From: Hyphomicrobiales bacterium
GTDB taxonomy: Bacteria; Pseudomonadota; Alphaproteobacteria; Rhizobiales; Beijerinckiaceae
Assembly (NCBI GenBank): GCA_027487245.1
Contig: JAIYDY010000011.1
Coordinates: 1 to 50,367 of the forward strand
Length of the DNA stretch: 50,367 bases
Direction of reading: 5' to 3'
Notes under the pieces: model-generated
The model's database searches: none
What the model was told of the DNA's origin: nothing
The model's input: the letters and a program-made list of their open reading frames with translations, nothing else
In this document: one piece after another, positions 34,313-43,489 of the stretch
How the letters are laid out: every line of letters starts with the position of its first letter
How positions within the stretch are numbered: position 1 is the first letter of the stretch
Position numbers and translations under genes: made by a program

Positions 34313-35724
34313 GTCGTGAGTTCCTGAAGGGTGCGCCTGTCGGGGATGCTGCCAGTAACGGCTGCCGCCGCCGCAAGCAGCGGGCTGGCGAGATGTGTCC
34401 GCGAACCCGGGCCCTGCCGTCCCTCGAAATTGCGGTTGGAGGTCGCGATACAGCGCTCTCCCGCGCCGACCTTGTCCGCGTTCAGCCCGGCGCACATGGA
34501 GCAGCCCGCCTGCCGCCATTCAAGCCCGGCATCGCGGAAGATCCTGTCGAGCCCCTCGCGTTCTGCCGCAGCGCGAACGGAGCCCGAGCCAGGTACGACC
34601 AGCGCCCTGACCCCCTCGGCCACGCGCCGTCCGGCGACAACTCTGGCCGCGGCCCGGAGATCGTCCAGCCGGCTGTTGGTGCAGGAGCCGATGAAGACCT
34701 TCTGCACGGCAAGGCCCGCCAGACGCTCTCCCGGCTTCAGACCGACATAGGCGAGGGCGCGCTCGGCGGCCTTGCGGGCGATCGGGTCCGCGATGCCTGC
34801 AGGATCGGGAATCGCCTCCTCGATGGAGATCGTCTGTTCCGGGCTGGTGCCCCAGGACACCTGAGGCGCGAGGCCACTCACGTCCACCGTCACGTCGGCA
34901 TCATAGACGGCGCCAGGATCGCTGGGCAGCGTTCTCCATGATGCAATCGCCTCGTCCCAAGCAGCGCCCACGGGTGCATAGGCGCGGCCCTTGAGATAGG
35001 AGAAGACCTTCTCATCAGGCACCATGAGGCCCATCCTTGCTCCGGCTTCCACGGACATGTTGCAGACAGTCATCCGCTCTTCAACGCCGAGGGCCGAAAT
35101 CGCCTCTCCTGCATACTCGACCGCGTAGCCCGTTGCGCCAGCGGTCCCGATGCGTGCGATCAGCGCCAGGATGAAGTCCTTCGCGCCGACGAAGGCAGGC
35201 GCGACCCCGACGAACGTCACACGCATCGTCTTCGGCTTTGTCAGGATAGCGCATTGCGTGGCGAGGATGTGCTCCACCTCGCTCGTGCCGATCCCCCAGG
35301 CCAGCGTCCCCAGCGCGCCCACCGTGCTGGTATGGCTGTCGCCGCATGCCAGCGTCGTGCCGGGAAGCGCGATGGCAAGTTCTGGCGCGATCACATGGAC
35401 GATGCCCTGCCGTTCATCGCCGAGATCAAACATGGCGATACGGTGCTCATGCGCATTCTGACGCATGGCCCTGATCATCGCTTCTCCGCCAGGAACTGTC
35501 GCATCGGTCCGACCTTCCTCGGTGGAAACAAGGTGGTCGCTTGTGGCGAAGGTCAACTCGGGATGCCTTACAGACCGCCCGGCCTTTGCAAGGCCCGAAA
35601 AGGCCTGGGGGCTTGAAACCTCGTGAAGCACGTGCCGATCCACTGCGATCAGGTGCCGGCCGCCCTCGAGTTCAGCGACGTGATGGTCGCTCCAGATTTT
35701 TTCGAACAGAGTACGCGCAGGCAT
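34309..35724 (-). CDS. leuC: 3-isopropylmalate dehydratase-type large subunit (LeuC family)
   Basis: About 471 residues from the ATG at 35724. It starts ARTLFEKIWSDHHV and has the expected VDRHVLHEVSSPQAF, ACGDSHTSTVGALG, FIGSCTNSRLDDL and AGCSMCAGLNADKV; these contain the three Fe-S ligand cysteines. With LeuD it forms a stereospecific hydro-lyase/isomerase. A TTG three codons earlier is possible, but an AGGA ribosome binding site suits the ATG. The 348-base region upstream, to the SDR stop at 36073, contains no recognised gene. Confidence 0.92.
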   Translation of the reverse strand: MPARTLFEKIWSDHHVAELEGGRHLIAVDRHVLHEVSSPQAFSGLAKAGRSVRHPELTFATSDHLVSTEEGRTDATVPGGEAMIRAMRQNAHEHRIAMFDLGDERQGIVHVIAPELAIALPGTTLACGDSHTSTVGALGTLAWGIGTSEVEHILATQCAILTKPKTMRVTFVGVAPAFVGAKDFILALIARIGTAGATGYAVEYAGEAISALGVEERMTVCNMSVEAGARMGLMVPDEKVFSYLKGRAYAPVGAAWDEAIASWRTLPSDPGAVYDADVTVDVSGLAPQVSWGTSPEQTISIEEAIPDPAGIADPIARKAAERALAYVGLKPGERLAGLAVQKVFIGSCTNSRLDDLRAAARVVAGRRVAEGVRALVVPGSGSVRAAAEREGLDRIFRDAGLEWRQAGCSMCAGLNADKVGAGERCIATSNRNFEGRQGPGSRTHLASPLLAAAAAVTGSIPDRRTLQELTT

Positions 35725-36072
35725 GCTGGCCAATCCTCATTCAATAGCGCGGTGATGCCGTACGGCTTTCAGATGGTGAGGGGAACGGGCAATCACATCG
35801 GCTCAAAGGACGCGTAGCTCCACAAGACATTGCGATGCACGGATGTCTCCCAAAAGCGACCTGCCTCGCCGGAACAAGGCGATGAGCTCACATTCGGCAT
35901 GGGAAGACCGCGCACAGGCCTGAGCAGAGCATTCCGCAAAGATTCCGCTATTCCATCCTGTCCTGCGCTCGCCTTCTTCAACGGCTCAGATGATGGATAC
36001 AGTGAAAGACCTTGTCCAGAGGCATCCGTGAGGCGACCCTCCCACTCAAGCCGCAGCATGCCGCGCCCCGGG
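35725..36072. other. Intergenic region upstream of leuC
   Basis: About 350 bases with no recognised gene or repeat. The promoter of leuCD presumably lies here. No copy of the TTGTATGCAAT operator seen near 32.7 kb was found, so the leuCD genes may not share that regulator. Confidence 0.4.
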
Positions 36073-36858
36073 TCAGAGTCCGCGAGTCCAGCCGCCATCC
36101 ACATCGAGCGACGCGCCTTCGATGTAGGCGCTCAGGTCCGAGGCGAGAAAAGCCGTGATCCTGCCGATTTCCACAGGCTCTCCGAAGCGCCGCACGCCGA
36201 TCCCATTGAGGATATCACGACCGACATTCTCGGGGGTCGAACCTGTTTTTGCCGCAACGGATCTCAGCCTGTCCATCAGCCGATCGGTCTGGATATAGCC
36301 CGGATTGATGCTGTTCACACGCACGCTGTCGCGTCGACCAATGTCAGCCATTGCCTTGCCAAAATTCAGCAGGGCGGAGTTTACCGAACCGGCGATGGCG
36401 TGATCTCCTGTCGGCGTCCGCGATGCCACACCAACGATGTTGATGACGCTGCCGCCGGCGGCTTTCAGATGAGGCCATGCTGCGCGGGTCATCCGGACAT
36501 AGCCGAAGAACTTCAATGCAAAGCCATCGGTCCAATCCTCATCGGTCAGATCGAAGAAGTCGCCTCGCTTCGTGGCGCCAGCGCAATTGACCAGGATGTC
36601 GAGCTTGCCGAAGGCGGCCACAGCCGCTTCCACGACGACGGCGGGTGTCTCGGGGAGCGACAGGTCGACCGGAACCGCCAAAGCCTCGACACCGTATCGG
36701 CTCTCGATCTCCCGGGCGCCATTCTGGAGGCTGACCCCGTCGCGCGATGCCAGTGCAACGCGAACGCCTTCTTCTGCAAGAACATGCGCTATTGCCTTGC
36801 CGATGCCGCGACTGGCGCCGGTGACGATTGCAGAGCGGCCTTTGAGTCCGAGATTCAT
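36073..36858 (-). CDS. Atypical SDR-family protein lacking the catalytic Ser-Tyr-Lys
   Basis: 261 residues with an intact NAD(P)-binding half: VTGASRGIGKAIA (residues 12-24), VDLS and NCAG (91-94), and a C-terminal INPGYIQTDR and LDVDGGWTRG. Where SDRs have S...Y-x-x-x-K, alignment by position gives Gly143 (INIVG), Ala156 and Asn160 (AGSVNSALLNF). The whole triad is therefore replaced. Either it uses different chemistry or it is a non-catalytic NAD(P)-binding protein. The stop lies 348 bases upstream of leuC on the same strand. Confidence 0.88.
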   Translation of the reverse strand: MNLGLKGRSAIVTGASRGIGKAIAHVLAEEGVRVALASRDGVSLQNGAREIESRYGVEALAVPVDLSLPETPAVVVEAAVAAFGKLDILVNCAGATKRGDFFDLTDEDWTDGFALKFFGYVRMTRAAWPHLKAAGGSVINIVGVASRTPTGDHAIAGSVNSALLNFGKAMADIGRRDSVRVNSINPGYIQTDRLMDRLRSVAAKTGSTPENVGRDILNGIGVRRFGEPVEIGRITAFLASDLSAYIEGASLDVDGGWTRGL

Positions 36859-36944
36859 GTTCCTGCCTCCGACTTGGTGATTGCATGGCAGGTGCTGTCA
36901 GACAAACCAAAATAGTCTCGGAATGCGCCCCAATCCGTGATTGC

Positions 36945-37321
36945 TCAGGCCGCACAGATCTGACGCCATTCGGTCAGCGCGGCGGTGCGACGGTCCTTGA
37001 ACCGAGGGTCCGCGGAGCGAAATTCTGTCGGCTGATCAGGGTGCGTTCCTGGTTGAAGTGGTTGTGAATCGAGCCGTGGACTGCGGCGAATTTCTCCAGA
37101 TTTCGCATCCGCCGGAAGCGGCGCATGGCCCGTTCCCGTCGTCGGAATGGCTGGTGCGAGTTCTCAGCGCAGTTGTTCAGCCAACGGCCGACTTCGCGTT
37201 TGTCGATGGCAGCGAGTTGCTTCAGGGCGGCACCGTGGGACGCCAGGCAATCCGTGACGAAAACCTCGGTCTGACAGTGCCTCGCGACAATCTCTTCGGG
37301 CTTGTGACGTTTTCTCGGCAT
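36945..37321 (-). pseudogene. Chimeric, frameshifted transposase remnant (IS3 OrfA start + IS6-like end)
   Basis: The frame begins MPRKRHKPEEIVA, the classic IS3-family OrfA N-terminus. After about 20 residues it switches to the C-terminal part of an IS6-like DDE transposase: VGRWLNNCAENSHQPFRRRE followed by RFRRMRNLEKFAAVHGSIHN. The true C-terminal end (RTAALTEWRQICAA, stop at 36945-36947) is in another frame, so a frameshift lies near 37020. It marks at least two successive insertion/deletion events between the SDR and the sugar transporter. Confidence 0.82.
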
Positions 37322-37478
37322 GGATCAGATCCTCCTCGTTGCCAGAGGACATACTTCGAGGTGGACCAATTCAAGGGGAGTGGATCAGTTGGCTGTCATC
37401 CTCGGCGATTATCTCGACCGCACGATGGAGCGCGTCCGCGACGCAATTTGAGGGGGAGGCCGTCGGGCGGCCCCGGCT

Positions 37479-38525
37479 TCAGCTCCGAGGGTGGCCGGTC
37501 GGAGGGCCGCAGGCCGTGCCGTCGGCGCCGAAGCTATGCAGGTTGCCAGTGTCGATCCGGAGGTCGATCCGTTTGCCCGCCTGAGGCTCATCACCCTGAT
37601 GCACCACGAGGCAGATGGCGCCGCTGTCGAGCTCGACATGAAGCAGCGACGAGGCGCCGGTGTACTCGGCGATGGCCACGCGCCCGCTCACAATTCCGGA
37701 GCCGGGATTTGTGATCGCCAGATGCTCGGGCCTCATCCCGATCGAGACGGCGTTAGCTGGAGCCACCAGCCCGGGCGGAAGCTCGACATCCGCGAGCGGC
37801 ACCACATTCATCTTCGGGCTGCCGATGAACTGCGCCACGAACAGGTTGCGCGGCCGCCGGTAAAGCTCGTGCGGCGTACCGACCTGCTCGACGATGCCGT
37901 CACGCAGCACCACGATCTTGTCGGCCAGCGTCATGGCTTCGATCTGGTCATGGGTCACATAGATCATGGTGTTGCCCAGCCGCTGGTGCAGCGCTGCGAT
38001 TTCCGAGCGCATGTGCACCCGCAGTTCCGCATCGAGGTTGGACAAGGGTTCGTCGAACAGGAACACGTCAGGCTCGCCGACGATCGCCCGACCAATGGCC
38101 ACGCGCTGGCGCTGACCACCGGATAACTCGCGCGGAAAGCGCTCGAGGAGCGCGTCGAGCTTGAGGATCGCGGCGGCGGCCGCGATACGGCTGGCCCGCT
38201 CCTCCGGCTTCACGCCGCGCACCTTGAGGCCGAAGCCCATGTTGTCGCGGACGGTGAGGTGCGGATACAGCGCGTAGGACTGGAACACCATCGCCACGCC
38301 CCGCCGGGCCGGCTGCACCTCGTTCATCACGCGCTCGCCGATGCGAAGTTCGCCTGACGTGATGTCCTCCAGGCCGGCGATCATGCGCAGCAGCGTGGAC
38401 TTGCCGCAGCCAGACGGGCCGACGAACACCACGAACTCACCGTCCTCGACCTCGAGATCCACGCCGCGGATCACGTCGACCTTGCCGAAACGCTTCTTGA
38501 TGCCGCTGAGGGTCAGACTGCTCAT
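37479..38525 (-). CDS. Sugar ABC transporter ATP-binding protein (UgpC/MalK type)
   Basis: About 348 residues from the ATG at 38525. Walker A VGPSGCGKST, Q-loop MVFQSYALYPHLTVRDNM, signature LSGGQRQRVAIGRAIVGEPDVFLFDEPLSNLDAELRVHMR, switch YVTHDQIEAMTLADK, then a C-terminal OB-fold (MOI/TOBE) domain with IGMRPEHL. It energises the MalF/MalG-type permeases encoded just upstream; the gap to MalG is 8 bases. It ends close to the transposase remnant. Confidence 0.94.
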   Translation of the reverse strand: MSSLTLSGIKKRFGKVDVIRGVDLEVEDGEFVVFVGPSGCGKSTLLRMIAGLEDITSGELRIGERVMNEVQPARRGVAMVFQSYALYPHLTVRDNMGFGLKVRGVKPEERASRIAAAAAILKLDALLERFPRELSGGQRQRVAIGRAIVGEPDVFLFDEPLSNLDAELRVHMRSEIAALHQRLGNTMIYVTHDQIEAMTLADKIVVLRDGIVEQVGTPHELYRRPRNLFVAQFIGSPKMNVVPLADVELPPGLVAPANAVSIGMRPEHLAITNPGSGIVSGRVAIAEYTGASSLLHVELDSGAICLVVHQGDEPQAGKRIDLRIDTGNLHSFGADGTACGPPTGHPRS

Positions 38526-38533
38526 GTTCTTCC

Positions 38534-39388
38534 TCAGCCCTTGACGCCCGACAGGGCGAAGCTCTCGACGATCTGGCGCTGTGCGATCACATAGACGATG
38601 AGGATCGGCACGACCGCCAGGGTGGTTGCCGCCAGCTGCAGGTGCCAAAGTGGGGCGCCGTAAGGGTCGGTAAAGTTGGAGAGCGCCAGCGGCAGCGTGA
38701 ACTTCTCCAGCGACGACACGAAGATCAGCGGCTCGAGGAACAGGTTCCAGGAGTTGAGGAACGTGATGATGGCCACGGCTGCCAGCGCCGGACGCGACAG
38801 GGGCACCGCGATCCGCCACCACACGCCGAACCGCGAAAGCCCGTCCATCTTGCCGGCCTCCTCAAGCTCGCGCGGCACGGCCATGAAATACTGGCGCATG
38901 AGGAAGGTGGCCATGATGCCCTGCGGACCGAATACCGGCAGCAGGATCAGGGGCCAGTGCGAGTCGATGAAACCGACCCGGCGCATCATGAAAAAGTTGG
39001 GAAGGATGGTCACCTCCTCGGGCACCATCAGCGCGGAGACGAGGAACAGCCCGATCAGCGCAGAGCCGGCGAAGCGCAGGCGGGCCAGCGCGTATCCGGC
39101 CAGGGACGAGACCAGCAGCGTCGCCGCCGTCACCGTCAGTGCGATGTAGAGCGAGTTGAAATACTGCCGGGCAAAGGGCTGGTAGCTGAAGACCTCCACG
39201 AAGTTCTGCCATTGCCAGGCGCGCGGCACGATGCTGGGCGAGCCAAAGATCTCGTTGGCGCTCTTGAGCCCGGACGAGACCATCCAGATGAAGGGAAAAA
39301 GGAACGGGATCGCCGCGACGCACAGTGCCAGCGTCCAGCAAATCTGGTTGATCAGGCGCAGGCGACGCGGCGTGAGGGCGTCCATCAT
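38534..39388 (-). CDS. Sugar ABC transporter permease (MalG type)
   Basis: 284 residues, about six membrane helices, with FIWMVSSGLKSANEIF near the N-terminus and the EAA loop EEAGKMDGLSRFGVWWRIAVPLSRPALAAVAI. The ATG at 39388 overlaps the upstream permease stop. C-terminal helix ends FALSGVKG, as usual for this group. Confidence 0.94.
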   Translation of the reverse strand: MMDALTPRRLRLINQICWTLALCVAAIPFLFPFIWMVSSGLKSANEIFGSPSIVPRAWQWQNFVEVFSYQPFARQYFNSLYIALTVTAATLLVSSLAGYALARLRFAGSALIGLFLVSALMVPEEVTILPNFFMMRRVGFIDSHWPLILLPVFGPQGIMATFLMRQYFMAVPRELEEAGKMDGLSRFGVWWRIAVPLSRPALAAVAIITFLNSWNLFLEPLIFVSSLEKFTLPLALSNFTDPYGAPLWHLQLAATTLAVVPILIVYVIAQRQIVESFALSGVKG

Positions 39389-40311
39389 GTATCCTTCCGC
39401 CTGAGCGCAAGCTGCACCACCGTCAGCGCCATGACGATGACGAACATGATCATGGCCAGCGCCGATGCATAGCCCACGTTGAAGAACTCAAAGCCCTGCT
39501 GGTAGATATAGAAGGCCAGCACAAGCGTTCCGTTCTCGGGACCGCCCCCGGTCATCAGGTAGATGTGGTCGAAGACCTTGAATGAGCCGATGGTGGTGAT
39601 GACCATGATCACGAGTGTGGTCGGCCCGAGCAGTGGCCAGGTGATCATCCGGAAAATCTGGAGGCCGGAGGCTCCTTCAAGGCGCGCCGCCGCATCGTAA
39701 TCACGCGGGATCGCCTGCAGCGCTGCGATGTAGAGAATCATGTTGAGGCCCACCATCTTGATGACGCGGGTCACGATCACCGCTGCCATGGCCCAGTTGG
39801 GCTCGCGAAGCCAGTTGGGACCTGTGATGCCGATGCCGGCAAGCACCTGATTGATGAAGCCGGCCTCGCCCTGCAGCTGGAACTTCCAGACGATGGCCCA
39901 GGCCGCTGCCGAGGTGACGACCGGCGCGAAGAAAATCGTCCGGAACACCACCACGCCCCGAAATCGGCCAGACAGGGCCAGCGCCAGCAGCAGCGCCAGC
40001 GCCATGTTGAGCGGCACGAGCCCAAGGGCGAACACCGCCGAGTTCCGCGCCACATGCCAGAAATCGGCATTGCGCATCAGCGCGTCGTCATAGTTGGCGA
40101 GGCCCACGAAAGTGGCCTGCTGCGAGAGCAGGTTCCACTCTGTGAGCGAGTAGCCCAGCACCGCCACGAGCGGCGCGACGAAAAAGATCAGGAAGCCGGC
40201 GAGCGTGGGGCTGAGGAAGAGCCAGGCTTCCATCGCCTCGCGCATCTTCAGCGTGAGCCAGGGAGCGTCGTTGCGCTGCGCCCTGGCTGCCATCGTCGCC
40301 GGCTGTCCCAT
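39385..40311 (-). CDS. Sugar ABC transporter permease (MalF type)
   Basis: 308 residues with LFLSPTLAGFLIFFVAPLVAVLGYSLTEWNLLSQ (first helix), FVGLANYDD and the EAA loop DYDAAARLEGASGLQIFRMITWPLLGPTTLVIM. It pairs with the MalG-type permease. Starts 10 bases after the binding-protein stop. Confidence 0.94.
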   Translation of the reverse strand: MGQPATMAARAQRNDAPWLTLKMREAMEAWLFLSPTLAGFLIFFVAPLVAVLGYSLTEWNLLSQQATFVGLANYDDALMRNADFWHVARNSAVFALGLVPLNMALALLLALALSGRFRGVVVFRTIFFAPVVTSAAAWAIVWKFQLQGEAGFINQVLAGIGITGPNWLREPNWAMAAVIVTRVIKMVGLNMILYIAALQAIPRDYDAAARLEGASGLQIFRMITWPLLGPTTLVIMVITTIGSFKVFDHIYLMTGGGPENGTLVLAFYIYQQGFEFFNVGYASALAMIMFVIVMALTVVQLALRRKDT

Positions 40312-40321
40312 GCAGCAGGCC

Positions 40322-41644
40322 TCAGAGCAGCGGCTGGATGGCCGCGCAAACGGCCCTCAGCGAACGCTCGACATTGGCCTCGGCCCGCCAGAGCGCATCC
40401 ACCCGCGGCTTCATCGCGGCCAGGATCTGTGGGCTTTTGTCGTGGCTGGGCAGCACCTTGCCCTTGACGATGGCATCGGCGACGACCCGCATCTGCTCCG
40501 GCGGGATCAGCTTGTTGGAGTTGACGAAGTCATTGCTGGCCAGCACCGAGGCGCGGGCCGGCGGAAAGAACTGCGCCGCGACCGCAACGTTCTGCTTGTT
40601 CGTGACGAAGGCCACGAACTCAGCCGCAAGCTGCTTTTGCTTGCCGGCTGCGAAGACGACGATGCCGGCCTGCCCGATGACCGGTGATTCGCCGCTCGGC
40701 CCGGTCGGCAGCGGTGCGATACCCCACTTGAATGCTGCGTTCGCCATGATCGACGCACGCGAGATCTGGTTGATCGTCATGCCGGCATTGCCGGAGAAAA
40801 AGTCGCCGCGCTCGCCGGGCGGCACGATCGACTTGTCCTTGAACACCATGTCATGAAGCTGCTGCACGGCCGCGATGGCGTTCGGCTTGTCGAGGCCGCA
40901 TTCCTTGTTGGCCCAGGCGTCCCCGCCATAGGCGCGGATCGGCGGCATCAATCCGTGCATGATGCGCGATTCATAACCTTGGCCATCCTTGAACTCGAAG
41001 CCGAACCGGCCATTGGCGACGGTCAGCTTCTTTGCGACGTCCTGGAAGGTTGTCATGTTCCACTGGCCCTTTGCCGCCAGTGCGAGCGGATCCTCAAGCC
41101 CAGCCTTGTCGAACATGTCCTTGTTGTAGAACATCACGAACGGCGAGGTGGAGAAGGGCACGCCATGAACCCGCGCGCCATTGGTCCACAGTCCGAGCGC
41201 AGGACGCGAGAAATCCGCGAAGTCATAGTCCTTCTTCGCGTTCAGCACAGGCGCGAGATCCTCAAGCACCCTCGCATTGGCGAAAGTGGGCGCGGCGTCC
41301 TCCATCAGCCAGCCTATATCCGGCGGATTGCCGCCAGCGATCTGGAAGGTCAGCTTCTGCGTGTAGTCGGCCGGCGGAATGGTCTCGAATTTCACCGTCA
41401 CGCCGGGTCTGACGGCCTTGAACCCTTCAGCGAAGCCGTTGAGCATCTTCAGATGCGCCTCGTTGCCGGTCCAGATGGTGAAGCGCAACTCCGACGCCCA
41501 AGCCGGCGAGCCGGCGAGCATGAGCGCGAGTGCTGCCAGCACCGGAGCGCCCGCCCGCCTCGCGCCATGACCTGCTGTCTCGCTTCGCGCGATCGGCAGA
41601 AGTCTTGAAATCGTCAAAGGCCTGGTCTTTTTCGCATGGTCCAT
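40322..41644 (-). CDS. Sugar ABC transporter binding protein (SBP family 1)
   Basis: About 440 residues from the ATG at 41644, with a GGAGG ribosome binding site. A long basic N-region leads to the signal-peptide core APVLAALALMLAGSPAWAS (cleavage about residue 52). The mature protein has LRFTIWTGNEAHLKMLNGFAEGF, IPPADYTQKL and GNPPDIGWLMEDAAPTFA, typical of carbohydrate-binding family-1 proteins. The upstream part of the open frame is unrelated. Ligand likely a sugar or sugar acid, judged from the enolase-superfamily dehydratase nearby. Confidence 0.93.
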   Translation of the reverse strand: MDHAKKTRPLTISRLLPIARSETAGHGARRAGAPVLAALALMLAGSPAWASELRFTIWTGNEAHLKMLNGFAEGFKAVRPGVTVKFETIPPADYTQKLTFQIAGGNPPDIGWLMEDAAPTFANARVLEDLAPVLNAKKDYDFADFSRPALGLWTNGARVHGVPFSTSPFVMFYNKDMFDKAGLEDPLALAAKGQWNMTTFQDVAKKLTVANGRFGFEFKDGQGYESRIMHGLMPPIRAYGGDAWANKECGLDKPNAIAAVQQLHDMVFKDKSIVPPGERGDFFSGNAGMTINQISRASIMANAAFKWGIAPLPTGPSGESPVIGQAGIVVFAAGKQKQLAAEFVAFVTNKQNVAVAAQFFPPARASVLASNDFVNSNKLIPPEQMRVVADAIVKGKVLPSHDKSPQILAAMKPRVDALWRAEANVERSLRAVCAAIQPLL

Positions 41645-41787
41645 GAGGTTCCTCCCTCGTTTGCTGCTTGCGCGCTTGTCTGCACCCCGGCCCATGGCCG
41701 CGGCGTTGTTGCAGGCAGGAGCAGATTGCCCGGCCCGATGTTGCCGGAGGCGTTGCGCCATCCGGATTTGGTGGTGTGCCCCGGCCG

Positions 41788-42573
41788 TCATGCCCGATCT
41801 CCCGGCAGCGCCCCGGGGGCGTCGCCAATGGTCCAGCCGCCATCGACGGGAATGTTCGCACCGGTGATGTAGGATGCAGCGTCCGAGCAAAGGAACAGCA
41901 CAGCCCCCACGACATCCTCCGGCTTCCCTGCCCGCCCCGCCGGGATCTTCGCCACGACGGCGCGCCGGAATTCCGGTTCGGCATAGCGCGCGGCATTCTT
42001 TTCGACCTCGATTGCGCCTGGCGAGACGACGTTGGCCGTCACGCCACTGCGCGCCGTGTCGCGGCCGATCGCCCTCAGGGCGGTCAGTTGCGCGGATTTG
42101 AGCGCTGCATAGACGACAGTCTCGGATCTGGGCCGCGTGGCCATCACGCTGCCGATCCCGACGATCCGGCCCCAGCCGCGCTCCGTCATGGGCGGCACGA
42201 GCGCCTGCGCAAGGCCCAGAAGCGCGCCCAGATTGGCCATGAACTGGGCCATGATCTGGTCATCACGGATCTCGGCCCAGGGTGCACGCAGTTCGATCGC
42301 GGCATTGGCAATGAGGATGTCGATGGGCCCATGCGCGCGCAGGGCCTCAGCGGCGAGAGCTTTGGCGGCTCCCGTCGCGGTGAAATCAGCCTCCAGGATC
42401 GGTGCTCCCCCGAGCGCGCTGGCGGTGGCCGCCGCGCCTGCCGCGTCGCCGCTGTGATGCAGCACCACGCTGGCACCCTGCTCGGCAAGGCCGATCGCGA
42501 TAGCCCGGCCTATGCCCGAGCTTGCGCCGGTGACAAGTGCCCGTCGGCCAGCAAGGGAGAAGCGCTGGTTCAT
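41788..42573 (-). CDS. SDR-family dehydrogenase
   Basis: 261 residues with VTGASSGIGRAIA, NAA (in IANAAIE), catalytic Ser in GSVMA and a complete Y-x-x-x-K (YAALKSAQ), then SPGAIEVEK and a FLCSDAASYITGANIPVDGGW C-terminus. A functional NAD(P)-dependent dehydrogenase, probably for a sugar or sugar acid. Its ATG overlaps the GntR stop (ATGA), placing it in the GntR-led operon; it contrasts with the triad-less SDR at 36 kb. Confidence 0.93.
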   Translation of the reverse strand: MNQRFSLAGRRALVTGASSGIGRAIAIGLAEQGASVVLHHSGDAAGAAATASALGGAPILEADFTATGAAKALAAEALRAHGPIDILIANAAIELRAPWAEIRDDQIMAQFMANLGALLGLAQALVPPMTERGWGRIVGIGSVMATRPRSETVVYAALKSAQLTALRAIGRDTARSGVTANVVSPGAIEVEKNAARYAEPEFRRAVVAKIPAGRAGKPEDVVGAVLFLCSDAASYITGANIPVDGGWTIGDAPGALPGDRA

Positions 42574-43334
42574 GGCCCGTCCATCGTCACGCGGAGCTTG
42601 CCGGTCACCTGCAGCGAGGCGATGTCGGCAGCAGCGTAATGGCGTGCGATGGCGCGCTCTGCGCCGTCGCCGTCGCCGGTCCTGATGGTTCCGAGCAGAT
42701 CCCTGTGCCGCTGCACAGTCGCCTCCCAGTCGGCCTGGGTGCGGTTGGCGCGGCGGGAGAACATGTCGGAGACTTCGCGCTGCACCGAGCGCATCCCTTC
42801 CATCTGCACCCGGAACATCGAGTTGCCTGTCGCCATGGCCAGTCCGAGATGAAACAGCACGTCAGCTTCCGTGAAGGCTGCCGGGTCGCCGATGCCGGTC
42901 TGCATTTCGTCGAGCCCGCGCTGCATGGCCGCCAGCCCCGCAGGGTCGCGCCGCTCAGCCGCAAGGCGCGCGATGCCGGCTTCGATGACGCGGCGCATCT
43001 CGTTCGCCTCGCGCAGGCGCGGCAGGCTCGATCGCACGGCATAGCCATAAATCCGTTCGAGCGACTCCCCGTTCAGCGCCTTGGCGCGGGCCACCTTGCC
43101 CTGCTGGCTCATGATGAGCCCTGCGGACGTGAGTTGCCTCAGCGCCTCCCGCGCGATCGGCTTGGAGATGCCGAACTCGCGGGCGATCTCGGCTTCCGAG
43201 GGCAGAGCCTCGCCCGGCGCGATGCGGCCATCGAACAGCGCGGCCGCGATGGCGTCCGACACCGTATCGGCCAGCCGCCCGGGACTGACCTGGCCCACGC
43301 CGAACAGGGGCTTGCGTGCCGGCTCCGCGCTCAT
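42570..43334 (-). CDS. GntR-family transcriptional regulator (FCD subgroup)
   Basis: About 254 residues. The DNA-binding domain is SDAIAAALFDGRIAPGEALPSEAEIAREFGISKPIAREALRQLTSAGLI; the FCD domain follows, with EADVLFHLGLAMATGN, HRDLLGTI and RHYAAADI as likely ligands. I start at the ATG at 43334 because a GGAG ribosome binding site lies 5 bases upstream; earlier in-frame Met codons up to 43385 overlap the operator and lack a ribosome binding site. It probably represses its own operon and the divergent dehydratase operon. Confidence 0.92.
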   Translation of the reverse strand: MSAEPARKPLFGVGQVSPGRLADTVSDAIAAALFDGRIAPGEALPSEAEIAREFGISKPIAREALRQLTSAGLIMSQQGKVARAKALNGESLERIYGYAVRSSLPRLREANEMRRVIEAGIARLAAERRDPAGLAAMQRGLDEMQTGIGDPAAFTEADVLFHLGLAMATGNSMFRVQMEGMRSVQREVSDMFSRRANRTQADWEATVQRHRDLLGTIRTGDGDGAERAIARHYAAADIASLQVTGKLRVTMDGP

Positions 43335-43383
43335 CGATGCTCCATTGGTGGCAAGACGCATCATGCCTACCACCATCGCCAGC

Positions 43384-43400
43384 AACTTAGCAACTAAGTT
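43384..43400. promoter_or_regulatory. Perfect palindrome, likely GntR operator
   Basis: AACTTAG-CAA-CTAAGTT is a perfect 7-bp inverted repeat with a 3-base spacer in the 155-base gap between the GntR gene and the divergent dehydratase gene. A second inverted pair, GCAACT (43391-43396) and AGTTGC (43405-43410), overlaps it. Size and position fit a GntR dimer site. Confidence 0.7.
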
Positions 43401-43489
43401 TGTCAGTTGCTTTGTCTTGAGCAGTGGCGTTATGCTGCTCTGGGCCGGACGGATTCAGGCGTTCCCGGGGTGAGGCATGGCAGGCGACA

